NCBI GenBank assembly: GCA_031276965.1
Contig: JAISMC010000020.1
Span: 1-55,987, forward strand
Reading direction: 5' to 3'
DNA length: 55,987 bases
DNA from: Treponema sp.
GTDB lineage: Bacteria > Spirochaetota > Spirochaetia > Treponematales > Breznakiellaceae
Made by a program: the position numbers and the translations under genes. A model generated the notes under the pieces. It was not told where the DNA came from. It made no database searches and saw nothing but the letters and a program-made list of their open reading frames with translations. Positions 31,307 through 39,709 of the stretch are shown here, piece after piece (within the stretch, counting starts at the first letter, position 1; every line of letters starts with the position of its first letter).

Positions 31307-32365
31307 TTAAAGCGCCCTGCCGTAGAGGGAGAACAGGGGCAGTACAAATTGGACGATCAGGAATAATACGATAAGTCCTGCCGCCAGGGTTAGTACGGGC
31401 TCTATCAGGGCGGCAAGTCTTTCGGAACCATGGTCCACCCTTTGTTGAAAATATTCCCGAATCTGGGTAAACACCGGTTCTACTGAGCCCGTCCTTTCGC
31501 CTACCCCGATCCAGGTTCCGATATATTTGGGAAAGATTGGATTCGCGCTGAAGGCCCGGGAAAGCTTTCCGCCCCGGAGCAGCTCCTCGTGTACTTCGAG
31601 GATCGCCGCCCTAAAGGCAAGATTTCCCGCGGTGGAGGCGGATTCCTTTAGGGCGCTGCCCAGGGTGATCCCTGCGCTGGTAAGCATCTCAACGGCAAAG
31701 GAGAGATGAAGGGTCTGTATTGATCCCGCCAGAGAACCGATGAGGGGAAGCCTCAGCGCCGCACGGTCCGCCGCCAGGGCAAAGGTTCTGTTTTTCCGCC
31801 GCAGCAGCATGAATCCGGGGACGGCGGCGGCGGCGGTTAAGAGGAGGCTCAGGCTTATCTTGATCGATGTATATATGCCACCGATTTCCACAGGCATACC
31901 GCCGCCGGGATTAAAGGCGGAGAACAGTTCCGTCATTCTGGGCATCACATAAAACAGAATCCCCAAACAGCCCGCCAAAGCCGAAACCAGAATAAAGAGG
32001 GGATACCAAAGGGCGTTCATCAATTTACCCCGTATCTTTTTTTCGGCCCGAAGGTAACGGCCCATCCGGAAAAGAGCCGCCGCCGCGGAACCGGTTCTTT
32101 CCCCAAGCCTTACCAGGGACTGGTAAAGGGGTGGAAAGGAAGGATACTGTTTCAGCGCCTCGTGAAAGGGAACGCCCCGGAGCAGTTCCCGGCGGAGACC
32201 CCTGCTCAAGTCCGCGGTCCTGGAGGAAACGGAACCACAGAGTTCCAGGGCGTCCTGCAAGGTAAGTCCCGCCTTGAGCAGGGCGCAGAGGATCTCCGTA
32301 AATTCAAGCAGGGTATCCCTATTAAAGGAAGGAAGTTTTCCCCCGGCCGGATAATGCAGATTCAA
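31307..32365 (-). CDS. gspF: type II secretion inner-membrane protein GspF
   Basis: A 352-residue polytopic platform protein with two T2SSF domains (about 15-140 and 220-345) and three membrane segments (LWYPLFILVSALAGCLGILF; LSLLLTAAAAVPGFMLL; TLAAGLIVLFLIVQFVLPLF). It binds GspE. The start codon is TTG at 32365, and it overlaps the gspE stop as TTGA, so the two are translationally coupled. Confidence 0.93.
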   Translation of the reverse strand: MNLHYPAGGKLPSFNRDTLLEFTEILCALLKAGLTLQDALELCGSVSSRTADLSRGLRRELLRGVPFHEALKQYPSFPPLYQSLVRLGERTGSAAAALFRMGRYLRAEKKIRGKLMNALWYPLFILVSALAGCLGILFYVMPRMTELFSAFNPGGGMPVEIGGIYTSIKISLSLLLTAAAAVPGFMLLRRKNRTFALAADRAALRLPLIGSLAGSIQTLHLSFAVEMLTSAGITLGSALKESASTAGNLAFRAAILEVHEELLRGGKLSRAFSANPIFPKYIGTWIGVGERTGSVEPVFTQIREYFQQRVDHGSERLAALIEPVLTLAAGLIVLFLIVQFVLPLFSLYGRAL

Positions 32366-33897
32366 AGTAAAACCTCCCGTTCAATTTCTTCTATACTGGT
32401 AAGCCCCTGCGCCGCCTTCCGCAGGGCATCCCTGGACATGCCTTCCATACCCCGCCTCCCTGCACAGCGTCCTATTTCCACAGCGCTTTTCCCTCCGGCA
32501 ATCATCTCCTCAATAACCGGATCAACCGTCAGGACTTCTCCCACAATGGTACGGCCCCGGTAGCCCGTATATCCGCAGTCCCCGCATCCTGCGGGCTCAA
32601 AGAAGGAAGCATCCCCTATGTGGTACTTCTTTAGAAGGGTCCTGATCCGGGGTTTTGCTTTAACCGCTTTCCTGCAAAGGGGACACAATTTCCGTACCAG
32701 CCGCTGGGCTACGGAACAGCGGAGTACCGCCGCCACCAGATAAGGTTCAATGCCCATATTACAGAGCCTGGGGATAACGGAAACGCTGTCGTTGGTATGC
32801 AGGGTCGAGAGGATAAGATGTCCTGTCAGAGCGGAACGCAGGGCAAGTTCCGCAGTGGCCCTGTCCCGGATTTCACCGACCATGATCACGTTGGGGTCCT
32901 GCCGGAGTACCCGCCGGAGCATGCTGTCAAAGCTCAGATTGATGGCATCGTTGATCTGTACCTGGTTGATTCCGGGGATGATCTGCTCCACCGGATCTTC
33001 CAGGGCGATGATGTTCATTTCCTCCACCGGCAGGGTACCCAGGAGGGCGTGGAGGGTGGTGGTCTTGCCGCTTCCCGTGGGTCCGGTCAGGAGCAGCAAT
33101 CCCCAGGGGCTGCGCAGGCCCGCCTTTATCCGCTCAAGATCGGGGGGATAAAAACCAAGCTGATCCGGCCGAAGGAGCTTTGCCGTTTTGTTGAAGATGC
33201 GCAGTACAATGGATTCACCCCCGGTTGTGGGAATGACCGAAACCCGGAGGTCCACATTGTGGTCTCCCGCCGAAACGGTCATCCTGCCATCCTGGGGCAG
33301 CCGCCGTTCCAGGGTGTTCATGTCCGCCATAATTTTGATCCGGTTGGAAATTGCGGGAAAGAAAGATTTGTCCAGCCGCTTAATAACCTTTAACATTCCG
33401 TCTATACGGCAGCGGACCTGTACTGCGCCGGCCTGGGCTTCAATATGAATATCCGACGCTTCAAACCCGATCGCCTCGATACAGATGGCGTTGATGATGC
33501 TGATCACCGGAGCGTCGCCGGTAACCGCCTCAAGGGTAAAGGTGCCCTCCCCGGCGCTTTTAGCCGGGTCTGCGGTTCCGTCTGCCCCGGCGTTCTCAAG
33601 ACCGGCCGGGTGCGGCGCCTTTATCCCGCCGCCGGGGGCGGGAAGGCCCGCCAGTTCTCCTATATATGCGGCGAATTCAACCTTGCTTACCGGAGAGAAG
33701 ATGGTCCGTTTGGGAAGATGATAGCCCTCCAGGTATTCAAGCAGATCCGCTCCGGCGCCCTCCACTACAGCGATCCGTACCTCGGCATCGTCTTCGCTCA
33801 GCTTTACCACTCCATTGCGGCCGATGAATTCCCGGGGATACTGTCCGCCGCAGCCGGAGGAAAAGGCAAACTGTTTCAGGCTTATCTTTTCCATCAT
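32362..33897 (-). CDS. gspE: type II secretion ATPase GspE
   Basis: A 511-residue cytoplasmic ATPase that drives pseudopilus assembly. Walker A is GPTGSGKT (272-279), with the Asp box (IIALEDPVEQIIPGINQVQI), Walker B (NVIMVGEIRD) and His box (ALTGHLILSTLHTNDS). The tetracysteine zinc motif is CPLC followed by CGDC (about 393-435). The N-terminal domain binds GspL. Starts with ATGATG overlapping the gspD stop. Confidence 0.95.
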   Translation of the reverse strand: MMEKISLKQFAFSSGCGGQYPREFIGRNGVVKLSEDDAEVRIAVVEGAGADLLEYLEGYHLPKRTIFSPVSKVEFAAYIGELAGLPAPGGGIKAPHPAGLENAGADGTADPAKSAGEGTFTLEAVTGDAPVISIINAICIEAIGFEASDIHIEAQAGAVQVRCRIDGMLKVIKRLDKSFFPAISNRIKIMADMNTLERRLPQDGRMTVSAGDHNVDLRVSVIPTTGGESIVLRIFNKTAKLLRPDQLGFYPPDLERIKAGLRSPWGLLLLTGPTGSGKTTTLHALLGTLPVEEMNIIALEDPVEQIIPGINQVQINDAINLSFDSMLRRVLRQDPNVIMVGEIRDRATAELALRSALTGHLILSTLHTNDSVSVIPRLCNMGIEPYLVAAVLRCSVAQRLVRKLCPLCRKAVKAKPRIRTLLKKYHIGDASFFEPAGCGDCGYTGYRGRTIVGEVLTVDPVIEEMIAGGKSAVEIGRCAGRRGMEGMSRDALRKAAQGLTSIEEIEREVLL

Positions 33898-36152
33898 TCT
33901 TCCGCCGGAATTCCTTCGGCCTGCGGCGGCGGGAATTCCCCGCCGGCATGGATAAACCGGTTGTAGTATTCATTAATTTTATTCCCGTATTCCGCCGTCC
34001 TTTCTCCGTTATGCACATAGGGGATAATGTAGATCACCAGTTCGGTGGTACTCTCCGATTCGTCTATATCCTGAAAGAACCTGCCGATTAGGGGAATGTT
34101 TCCCAGCAGGGGAAGTTTTTTTACCGATTCGTTCTTTTCAGACTGGAGCAGGCCGCCTATTACGATGGGGGTCCCCGATCTGGTTCTAACCTGGGTATTT
34201 ACCGCCCGTTCTGATGTGGGGGGCGGATTGGTGGCGGCGCTGGTATTGGCGCCGCTTTCGTCCTGTTTAGAGACCGCCGCATTCACCTTCATGGTGATCA
34301 TCCCGTCCCCGGAGACCCAGCCGTTTATGTTCAGCACAAGGCCGGAGGTAATTTCCCTGGTGGTTCCGGTGTAAAAGGGTTTCCCTGTTTCGGGATCGAT
34401 GGTGATGTCCCGGTATCTGAAGGTGTTGGTGTTTTCAAATTTTATCTCCTGCCCGGATATGCCGTTCAGGGTAGTGTCCGCCAATACCCTGGCCTTGTCC
34501 TCCCCCAACTGCAGGTTGAGCTGCATCGCCAGATGGTAACCGAAACCTGAGATAATATCGAAGTTGATATTGAGCAGATTGGAGAAGGTACCTGATATAA
34601 GCCTGGAGGCGGGTTCCCCGGAAAGAGAATTGAAGGAAAGGGATTTATTCCAGGCAAGATTTTCACTCCGCTGATACTGGATAACCAGAAGCTGATACCG
34701 TATCTGGGGCTTGGGCCGGTCGATCAATTTTAGCTGATCCAGAAACTGCCGCCGCTGTTCTCCGGTTCCCCGGTAAAAGATCAGCGACGGGTCCGGGGAG
34801 GAGGCAAGATCCTCCCTGGCCGCCGAAGGGGGCAGGTACTGGAAGAGTTCGTCGTTCCTTATGTATTTCAGGTATACCGGAACGGCGCCGCCGGTATCGA
34901 GGAGGGTTATGTAGCTTTCAAACTCCCGGTAAATTTCATCGCTCGAACGAAGTACAAAGGCATTGGAACCGGGGATGATCAGGGGGCCCGCCGCGGCAAG
35001 TTCTTCCGGCAAAAGGCTGATAAAGTCCGCCGCCTTAAGGTTGTGCAGCTCAAAACGCCGGGGGGGACGGCTGCCGGCGGGAATGTCCAGAAGGGCGAGA
35101 AACCGGAGTATGGGCTCAATCTCCCCGGCGCTGCCGGTAAGGTAGAGGGAGTTGGCATTTTTGCTGGCTTTGATAAAGGAACCGCCGAAATCGGCGGGCA
35201 GCAGGGCCAGAGCTTCTTCCGCCGGGATATGCTGAAGCTGCAGTACGGTGGTTTCTTTAAGTCCCTTGAGGATATCCTTCCGCTGAACCTCGAAGATGTA
35301 ATATACCCCGCCGCTGATTGTATAGCCGCAGTTTCCCTGTTCCAGTACAAGCCGGAGCAGTTCTTCAAAATCCTTGTCCTCAAAGTAGAGATGTTCCAGG
35401 ACGGCGTCTATTTTCTGAAGCATGGAATATTCCCTTTCCGCCGTCTTGAACAACAGATCGATAATCGAAGAAAGGGAACCCCGTTGAAGGGTTATAGAAA
35501 AACGGCCGCCCTCCCGCCTGACTGCGGATGAACTTATGCGGCCGCCGGCGGGGGTGTTCTCCGTCGCCTTTTTGATGTAGAAGGCGCTGTTCTCTTCCAC
35601 CAGGGAATAAGCGGGATATTTTTTTATGATAATTTCCAGAATGTCCTTAAGGCTGCTTCGGGTATGAATGGTGATCGATGTTCCGGGCAGGGTATCGTAG
35701 AGTATGGTCCGGCCCAGATTCCGGGAGAGATTCTTTATCAGCGTTTCCAAATCCGTATCTTCCGCATCGAGGCCGATCAGCTCCTCCCCCGCTGTACCGG
35801 CGGCATCCGTGCCAATGGCTTCCCCGTTAAAGGCGCCGGTCCGTATCCGCATCCTGGAAACATAGTAGGCGCCGTTTCTCTTTTCGCAGAAAAGATTGCA
35901 GGCTTCGGTAAACCTGAAGAGGGCATCCTCGAAACTGCAGTCGCTGAAAAAGAAGGTCGCCGTTCCGGTAACGCTTTCATCGATAATGACCGATTCCTGT
36001 CCCAGATCCGCTAGAACCATCAGTATGTCCGTAATGGCCTGGTTCCTGAAATCCATCTTTTTAATTTCCTGTCCCTGCGCTGCGCCCAAAAAAACAAGGC
36101 CCATGATCAGCAGTCCCGCCATACGGGCAAGAAACGCCCCGTGTTTTTTCAT
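33894..36152 (-). CDS. gspD: type II secretion secretin GspD
   Basis: A 752-residue outer-membrane secretin. The signal peptide is GLLIMGLVFLGAAQGQ. N0/N1-type domains follow (IKKMDFRNQAITDILMVLAD; TLPGTSITIHTRSSLKDILE; LQLQHIPAEEALALLPADFG), then the secretin domain (about 500-710) with the signature TRSGTPIVIGGLLQSEKNES and VKKLPLLGNIPLIGRFFQD. It forms the gated outer-membrane channel. I start at 36152 since ATGA overlaps the gspO stop and a signal peptide follows; the longer frame would overlap gspO entirely. Its stop overlaps the gspE start. Confidence 0.92.
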   Translation of the reverse strand: MKKHGAFLARMAGLLIMGLVFLGAAQGQEIKKMDFRNQAITDILMVLADLGQESVIIDESVTGTATFFFSDCSFEDALFRFTEACNLFCEKRNGAYYVSRMRIRTGAFNGEAIGTDAAGTAGEELIGLDAEDTDLETLIKNLSRNLGRTILYDTLPGTSITIHTRSSLKDILEIIIKKYPAYSLVEENSAFYIKKATENTPAGGRISSSAVRREGGRFSITLQRGSLSSIIDLLFKTAEREYSMLQKIDAVLEHLYFEDKDFEELLRLVLEQGNCGYTISGGVYYIFEVQRKDILKGLKETTVLQLQHIPAEEALALLPADFGGSFIKASKNANSLYLTGSAGEIEPILRFLALLDIPAGSRPPRRFELHNLKAADFISLLPEELAAAGPLIIPGSNAFVLRSSDEIYREFESYITLLDTGGAVPVYLKYIRNDELFQYLPPSAAREDLASSPDPSLIFYRGTGEQRRQFLDQLKLIDRPKPQIRYQLLVIQYQRSENLAWNKSLSFNSLSGEPASRLISGTFSNLLNINFDIISGFGYHLAMQLNLQLGEDKARVLADTTLNGISGQEIKFENTNTFRYRDITIDPETGKPFYTGTTREITSGLVLNINGWVSGDGMITMKVNAAVSKQDESGANTSAATNPPPTSERAVNTQVRTRSGTPIVIGGLLQSEKNESVKKLPLLGNIPLIGRFFQDIDESESTTELVIYIIPYVHNGERTAEYGNKINEYYNRFIHAGGEFPPPQAEGIPAEE

Positions 36153-36595
36153 GGTCCCGGTATTCCCAAAGCGGCGGCGGCCAGGGCGCCGAAACTGAGG
36201 AAGGGCGCAAAGGGCAGTTTTGTCTCCCGGTCCCAGTTCAGGAAGAAAGTCCCCGTGATGTAGATCAAAAGGCCGCTCAGAGCGGCGGCGGCGAGAAAGA
36301 CGCAATACCGCTCCGGGCCCAGGGCGTAGCCCAGAAGGGCGGCGTATTTTACGTCGCCAAAACCGAGGCCCCCGCAAAAACGGCAGGGCAGGTAGAGGAC
36401 GGTAAAGCAGATCAGCGCCGGCGGCAGCCGGGCCGGTAAAAGTCTATCCCAAAGGGCGGCGGGGGTTTCCCCTATTCCGGCGGCGGTCAAGGCGCAGAAG
36501 AAGACGGCGAGCAGTCCGTCGGGGATACGGCAGGTCCTGGCGTCTACTATGCTGATAACGATGCAGCCCAGAACCAGAATACAGAAGCTTACCAT
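36149..36595 (-). CDS. gspO: prepilin peptidase, peptidase-only form (GspO)
   Basis: A 148-residue A24-family membrane aspartyl protease that removes leaders from pseudopilins. Catalytic aspartates lie in SIVDARTCRIPD and in the GFGDVK motif. It has several membrane helices but lacks the N-terminal methyltransferase domain of bifunctional PilD/GspO, as in archaeal or competence-type enzymes. The start at 36595 (ATGGTAA overlap with the previous stop) is preferred; 36628 is possible. Processing of the pseudopilins encoded here is inferred. Confidence 0.88.
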   Translation of the reverse strand: MVSFCILVLGCIVISIVDARTCRIPDGLLAVFFCALTAAGIGETPAALWDRLLPARLPPALICFTVLYLPCRFCGGLGFGDVKYAALLGYALGPERYCVFLAAAALSGLLIYITGTFFLNWDRETKLPFAPFLSFGALAAAALGIPGP

Positions 36596-37602
36596 TTCCG
36601 GGCGGCCTCCCGCTTTATAAGAAGCCATTCAATTCCCAGCCGGGGACTACAGGTGATCATCGGGGTCTTGTAAAAACGCGCTTCAATTTGGTTATCAAAG
36701 AAGAATGAAAACCCGTCATCCGCCTTGAAGGCATAACCCAGGGAAAATACCAGTCCCAGGGTATTGTAGATTTTTGTTTCCCGGTTTTTATAGGGTTCCT
36801 TTACCGTCATAAAGTCCAGGGAATAGAGAAGTCCCATTCCGGCAAAAAGCTGCTGTTCCCGGTCCAACTGCAGGTGGAGCCGGACCGGTCCTCCGGCGCT
36901 GAGGCTGTGATCCCAGGCCCCGTAGACGCCGCCCATACCAAGACGGTAACCCAGCTCCGCCGCCGCGGAAATGTAGAAGGCTTTGCCGAAACCGGTAAAG
37001 AGTTTATCCCTGGGTACAAAACGGGCCCCTCCGGTGATAAGGCCCGTACCTATCAGCAGATCGGTCCAGGTCTTGTCCAGCGGCGTCCAGTAACCGGCGC
37101 CCGCCAGAGCCCAAAGTTCCCAATAGTCCGGTCCGGGATCGCCTATGTTGAGGCGAAAAGTTTCGTCAATATAGGCGGCGATCTTCTCCGCCAAATTTGA
37201 CAGGAGCCGCTCCCGGTTGTCGTGATCGTCGGCGGCGTAGAAGATCCGCAGTATGGCCCGTTTCTCGTAGTCAAAAAGCTTGATCTCCCCGTAGAGGGTA
37301 TAGTCCTTCTTTGCAATGTAACCGTAGAGGAGGTAAGCGGCCCGGTCATCCCGGCAGAGGCTTACCGCATCCAGCAGGGATTGGGGCGGCTGCACCCGGT
37401 CGTTTCCCAGGAGGGAAAAGTTCAGGGCCCTTCCGGTTTCAATTGCCCTGAGCCTGCGGAGCAGGTCCCAGTGGATACGGCTCTGATCGTAAACGGCGTC
37501 CCTGGTTTCGTCTATGTAGAAGAGCGGGGCCAGTTGCACGTTCAGGGCCGGAATTTTCATTACGGAGAGAAGCAGTAAAAAACCTGTCATATAGCTGCGC
37601 AT
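36589..37602 (-). CDS. exported, barrel-like protein in the type II secretion operon
   Basis: A 337-residue protein with a signal sequence (MTGFLLLLSVMKIPALN). Residues 20-140 resemble a periplasmic domain with a GxAxxxxY pattern (YLLYGYIAKKDYTLYGEIKL). The remainder (about 170-335) looks like an outer-membrane barrel (GAWDHSLSAGGPVRLHLQLD, YNTLGLVFSLGYAFKADDGF). No family recognised. It may be a secretin accessory factor of spirochetes, which is an inference. GAGGA precedes the ATG, and the stop overlaps the gspO start. Confidence 0.5.
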   Translation of the reverse strand: MRSYMTGFLLLLSVMKIPALNVQLAPLFYIDETRDAVYDQSRIHWDLLRRLRAIETGRALNFSLLGNDRVQPPQSLLDAVSLCRDDRAAYLLYGYIAKKDYTLYGEIKLFDYEKRAILRIFYAADDHDNRERLLSNLAEKIAAYIDETFRLNIGDPGPDYWELWALAGAGYWTPLDKTWTDLLIGTGLITGGARFVPRDKLFTGFGKAFYISAAAELGYRLGMGGVYGAWDHSLSAGGPVRLHLQLDREQQLFAGMGLLYSLDFMTVKEPYKNRETKIYNTLGLVFSLGYAFKADDGFSFFFDNQIEARFYKTPMITCSPRLGIEWLLIKREAARKW

Positions 37603-37629
37603 ATTGTCCTCGCTGTTTGTTTTTCCGGT

Positions 37630-38331
37630 TCATTCCGGAGAGGCCGTTTCTTCTGCGGCGATATAGGAAAGAACCTCGCTGATTTCGTCTCTCATATAAC
37701 CTGACCGTTCCAGCTGCATAAGCCCCTCCCGGATAAGCCGGTACTGGTTCCGGTCGTTTTTGTTCAATAAAAACAAAGCATAGTAACGGTAAAAGCGGGC
37801 CTCCGGGTTTTCGGGCTGGGCTTCGCTTATGGCCGCATACAGTTCCTGGGCCTGCTTGTATTTTCCCGTTCTAAAAAATTCTCCGGCCCGCCGGTTACGT
37901 TCCAGCAGTTCCTCTTCGCCGTACAGCGCATCCAGGGTCTTCTTCTTCTGTTCCTCCAGGAGATCCGCGTATACCCGCTCGGTCCTGATAATCCGGGAAA
38001 GGGTCTGCCCCGTTCCGGCGCTGACGGTCCTTTCAATCCGGCCGCCCAGTTCCTTTAGGGCGGCGGCTTCTTCGCTTAGACGCCTGTCTTGTTCCGCAAA
38101 GGCCAGGCGGAGCCCTTCCTCCAATTGATCAAGGTGATTTTCCAACCGGTCGAAACGATCCTGAAGCTGATCGAAGCGGCGCTCCGTCAGGTTCCGCATA
38201 AGGAAAAACGCCGCCGGCGTCCATGCCGCCAGTCCCAGGATCAGCAGAAAGCCCGCCATTGGCATCCATGCCATCGGCGTCCATGCCGGGTTTGTCTTTT
38301 GCCGCAGGGTTTCCTTTAATGTTTTTTCCAT
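37630..38331 (-). CDS. membrane-anchored coiled-coil/TPR protein, first gene of the secretion operon
   Basis: A 233-residue protein. One membrane segment lies at about residues 24-45 (MPMAGFLLILGLAAWTPAAF), followed by a coiled coil (ERRFDQLQDRFDRLENHLDQ) and a TPR-like tail (EFFRTGKYKQAQELYAAISE, NPEARFYRYYALFLLNKND). Start at ATG 38331 with GGGAG upstream; an in-frame TTG at 38391 is less likely. The arrangement suggests a scaffold on the periplasmic or cytoplasmic side that may help assemble the secretion machine; no family recognised. Confidence 0.55.
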   Translation of the reverse strand: MEKTLKETLRQKTNPAWTPMAWMPMAGFLLILGLAAWTPAAFFLMRNLTERRFDQLQDRFDRLENHLDQLEEGLRLAFAEQDRRLSEEAAALKELGGRIERTVSAGTGQTLSRIIRTERVYADLLEEQKKKTLDALYGEEELLERNRRAGEFFRTGKYKQAQELYAAISEAQPENPEARFYRYYALFLLNKNDRNQYRLIREGLMQLERSGYMRDEISEVLSYIAAEETASPE

Positions 38332-38446
38332 TGCCGCCGCTCCCGGTACGAGATACTGCCTATAGGGTTCCGGCTGCGGCTTTCGCTTCAACGGCGAGGA
38401 ATTTTTGTCCGCCGGGAAAGCCTTTTACGGCGTTTTAGCGGCAAAC

Positions 38447-38475
38447 TTGACAGCCGCCGTATTCCCGTTTACAAT
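38447..38475 (+). promoter_or_regulatory. promoter, consensus-like, plus strand
   Basis: TTGACA (38447-38452), 17-bp spacer, TACAAT (38470-38475). The start point would be near 38482, about 275 nt before the LRR gene, so it either drives a long leader or a separate small RNA. Confidence 0.75.
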
Positions 38476-38481
38476 AAAACT

Positions 38482-38754
38482 GTTCGGGAACTTCGGTTTC
38501 CGTCGAACCGAAGGTTCGCTAACGGCCATTTAAAAACAGCAGGGAAACGTGGACTTTGTCAAAAATCAGCGTTTTCCCGGGAGACTTGCGCTTGACTAAA
38601 GTCCGGGATAAGCAGCCGGGCGGTCGAACAAGTCCGGTGATTTTACCGGTGGAGGAGCGTTCCTTGAATTTATGTGATTCCCTGTATAGTAATGCATTGC
38701 CTCTCTCCCCTATGTGGATCGCCGGCCCGGAACGTCCGGGAGGGCGTCTTTTTT
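38482..38754 (+). ncRNA. candidate structured leader or small RNA
   Basis: Transcribed downstream of the strong promoter above and ended by the terminator-like hairpin at 38721-38754. It contains CGAACC-GAA-GGTTCG and a 12-bp stem with one bulge (GGACTTTGTCAA paired with TTGACTAAAGTCC). I recognise no known RNA class, and it may be the leader of the LRR lipoprotein mRNA. Confidence 0.35.
38721..38754 (+). terminator. terminator or attenuator before the LRR lipoprotein
   Basis: CCCGGA-ACG-TCCGGG (38726-38740), extended by GCC/GGC arms, then GTC and TTTTTT (38749-38754). The next base triplet is the ATG of the LRR gene at 38756, which therefore has no ribosome site of its own. Confidence 0.6.
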
Positions 38755-38755
38755 A

Positions 38756-39709
38756 ATGCGCAGATACATCCCGCCGGTCCGCTCTCCGGGGGCGGTTTTT
38801 GCCCTCCTTCTCCTTTTGACGATCCTGCCGGGCTGCGACAGCTATAACCTCTCCTTTAAGGATTTTTACGAAGAAGGCGATACACCCCTTTTTGACAACA
38901 TTGTGGATTTGGCCGCCTATCTCGCCGCTTCGTCAAAGGGCGGCAGCCCCGCCAAGCCCGCCGCCGTCCGGCTGAATTTCAGCCTTGCGGGTACCGGCTG
39001 GACGGATCTGCTCAACACGATAAGCGGCGCGGGTAAATATGTCTCCCTGGACCTTTCCGACTGTGACATGGCCGGGATGACTGGCGTTCCGGGGCAATTT
39101 AACCCCAATGCTACGGTTCCTATCGGAAATCCTGCCGGAAAAGACAAGATCGTCTCCCTCGTTCTCCCCAACGCTGCGCTAAGTATAACAGGAGGTTCTT
39201 TTGTAGTTTTCGCCAACTTTGACCGCCTTAAAAAGATTGAAGGCGCTAATGTGCAATTTATTGGCCAAACCGCCTTTTCCGGCCGTACCGACTTGGCCTC
39301 AGCAAGCTTCCCGTCGGCGGTAACCATCGAACAGGACGCGTTCTACGGCTGTACTGCCCTGACTTCGGTGAATTTCCCGGCGGCGACAAATATCGGTCCT
39401 TCCGTTTTTTCCGGTTGTATCCGCTTGATCTCGGCAAGCATTCCGGCAGTGGGACACATCAACGTAAATACCTTCTCCGGCTGCATCGCCCTGACCCACT
39501 TGACCCTGGATGACAGCCCGCCCGGATTGAGTCTAAGTCCATTTGGTGTATTTAGCGATACCGGTCCCGCGGGGACGCTGTACATTCATGTACCGTCCGG
39601 TACGGTGTCCGCTTATATGTCATCTTGGGGCGTTGTCTCGAATCCCACCCCTGCCGGGAGTAGCGTATACGGCAATAATCATAAGACGATAATCATTACG
39701 GCCATGTAA
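38756..39709 (+). CDS. BspA-type leucine-rich-repeat lipoprotein
   Basis: A 317-residue lipoprotein, lipobox ILPGC with Cys27. A central region has leucine-rich repeats of the BspA/LRR_5 type: FSGRTDLASASFPSAVTIEQ, YGCTALTSVNFPAATNIGPS, SGCIRLISASIPAVGHINVN, SGCIALTHLTLDD. Such proteins are surface-exposed in Treponema and in gut bacteria and bind host or partner cells. The ATG overlaps a stop codon as TAATG at the end of a short leader frame, so translation may be coupled. A GTG at 38714 in frame is the alternative. Confidence 0.8.
   Translation: MRRYIPPVRSPGAVFALLLLLTILPGCDSYNLSFKDFYEEGDTPLFDNIVDLAAYLAASSKGGSPAKPAAVRLNFSLAGTGWTDLLNTISGAGKYVSLDLSDCDMAGMTGVPGQFNPNATVPIGNPAGKDKIVSLVLPNAALSITGGSFVVFANFDRLKKIEGANVQFIGQTAFSGRTDLASASFPSAVTIEQDAFYGCTALTSVNFPAATNIGPSVFSGCIRLISASIPAVGHINVNTFSGCIALTHLTLDDSPPGLSLSPFGVFSDTGPAGTLYIHVPSGTVSAYMSSWGVVSNPTPAGSSVYGNNHKTIIITAM

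Larger units (their letters stand above)
38332..38755. other. 424-bp gap between divergent operons
   Basis: No intact gene. It holds a plus-strand promoter (38447-38475), a GNA-loop hairpin (38504-38518), a long imperfect stem (GGACTTT..GTCAA with TTGAC..AAAGTCC, about 38548-38610), a possible CCGGT/ACCGG hairpin near 38633-38650, a -10-like TATAGT (38685-38690) and a terminator-like hairpin (38721-38754). A clear promoter for the secretion operon on the minus strand was not found. Confidence 0.6.

Noticed and set aside
36152..36377. Longer start for gspD
   Set aside because: It would overlap gspO fully in a different frame. The ATG at 36152 gives a proper signal peptide.
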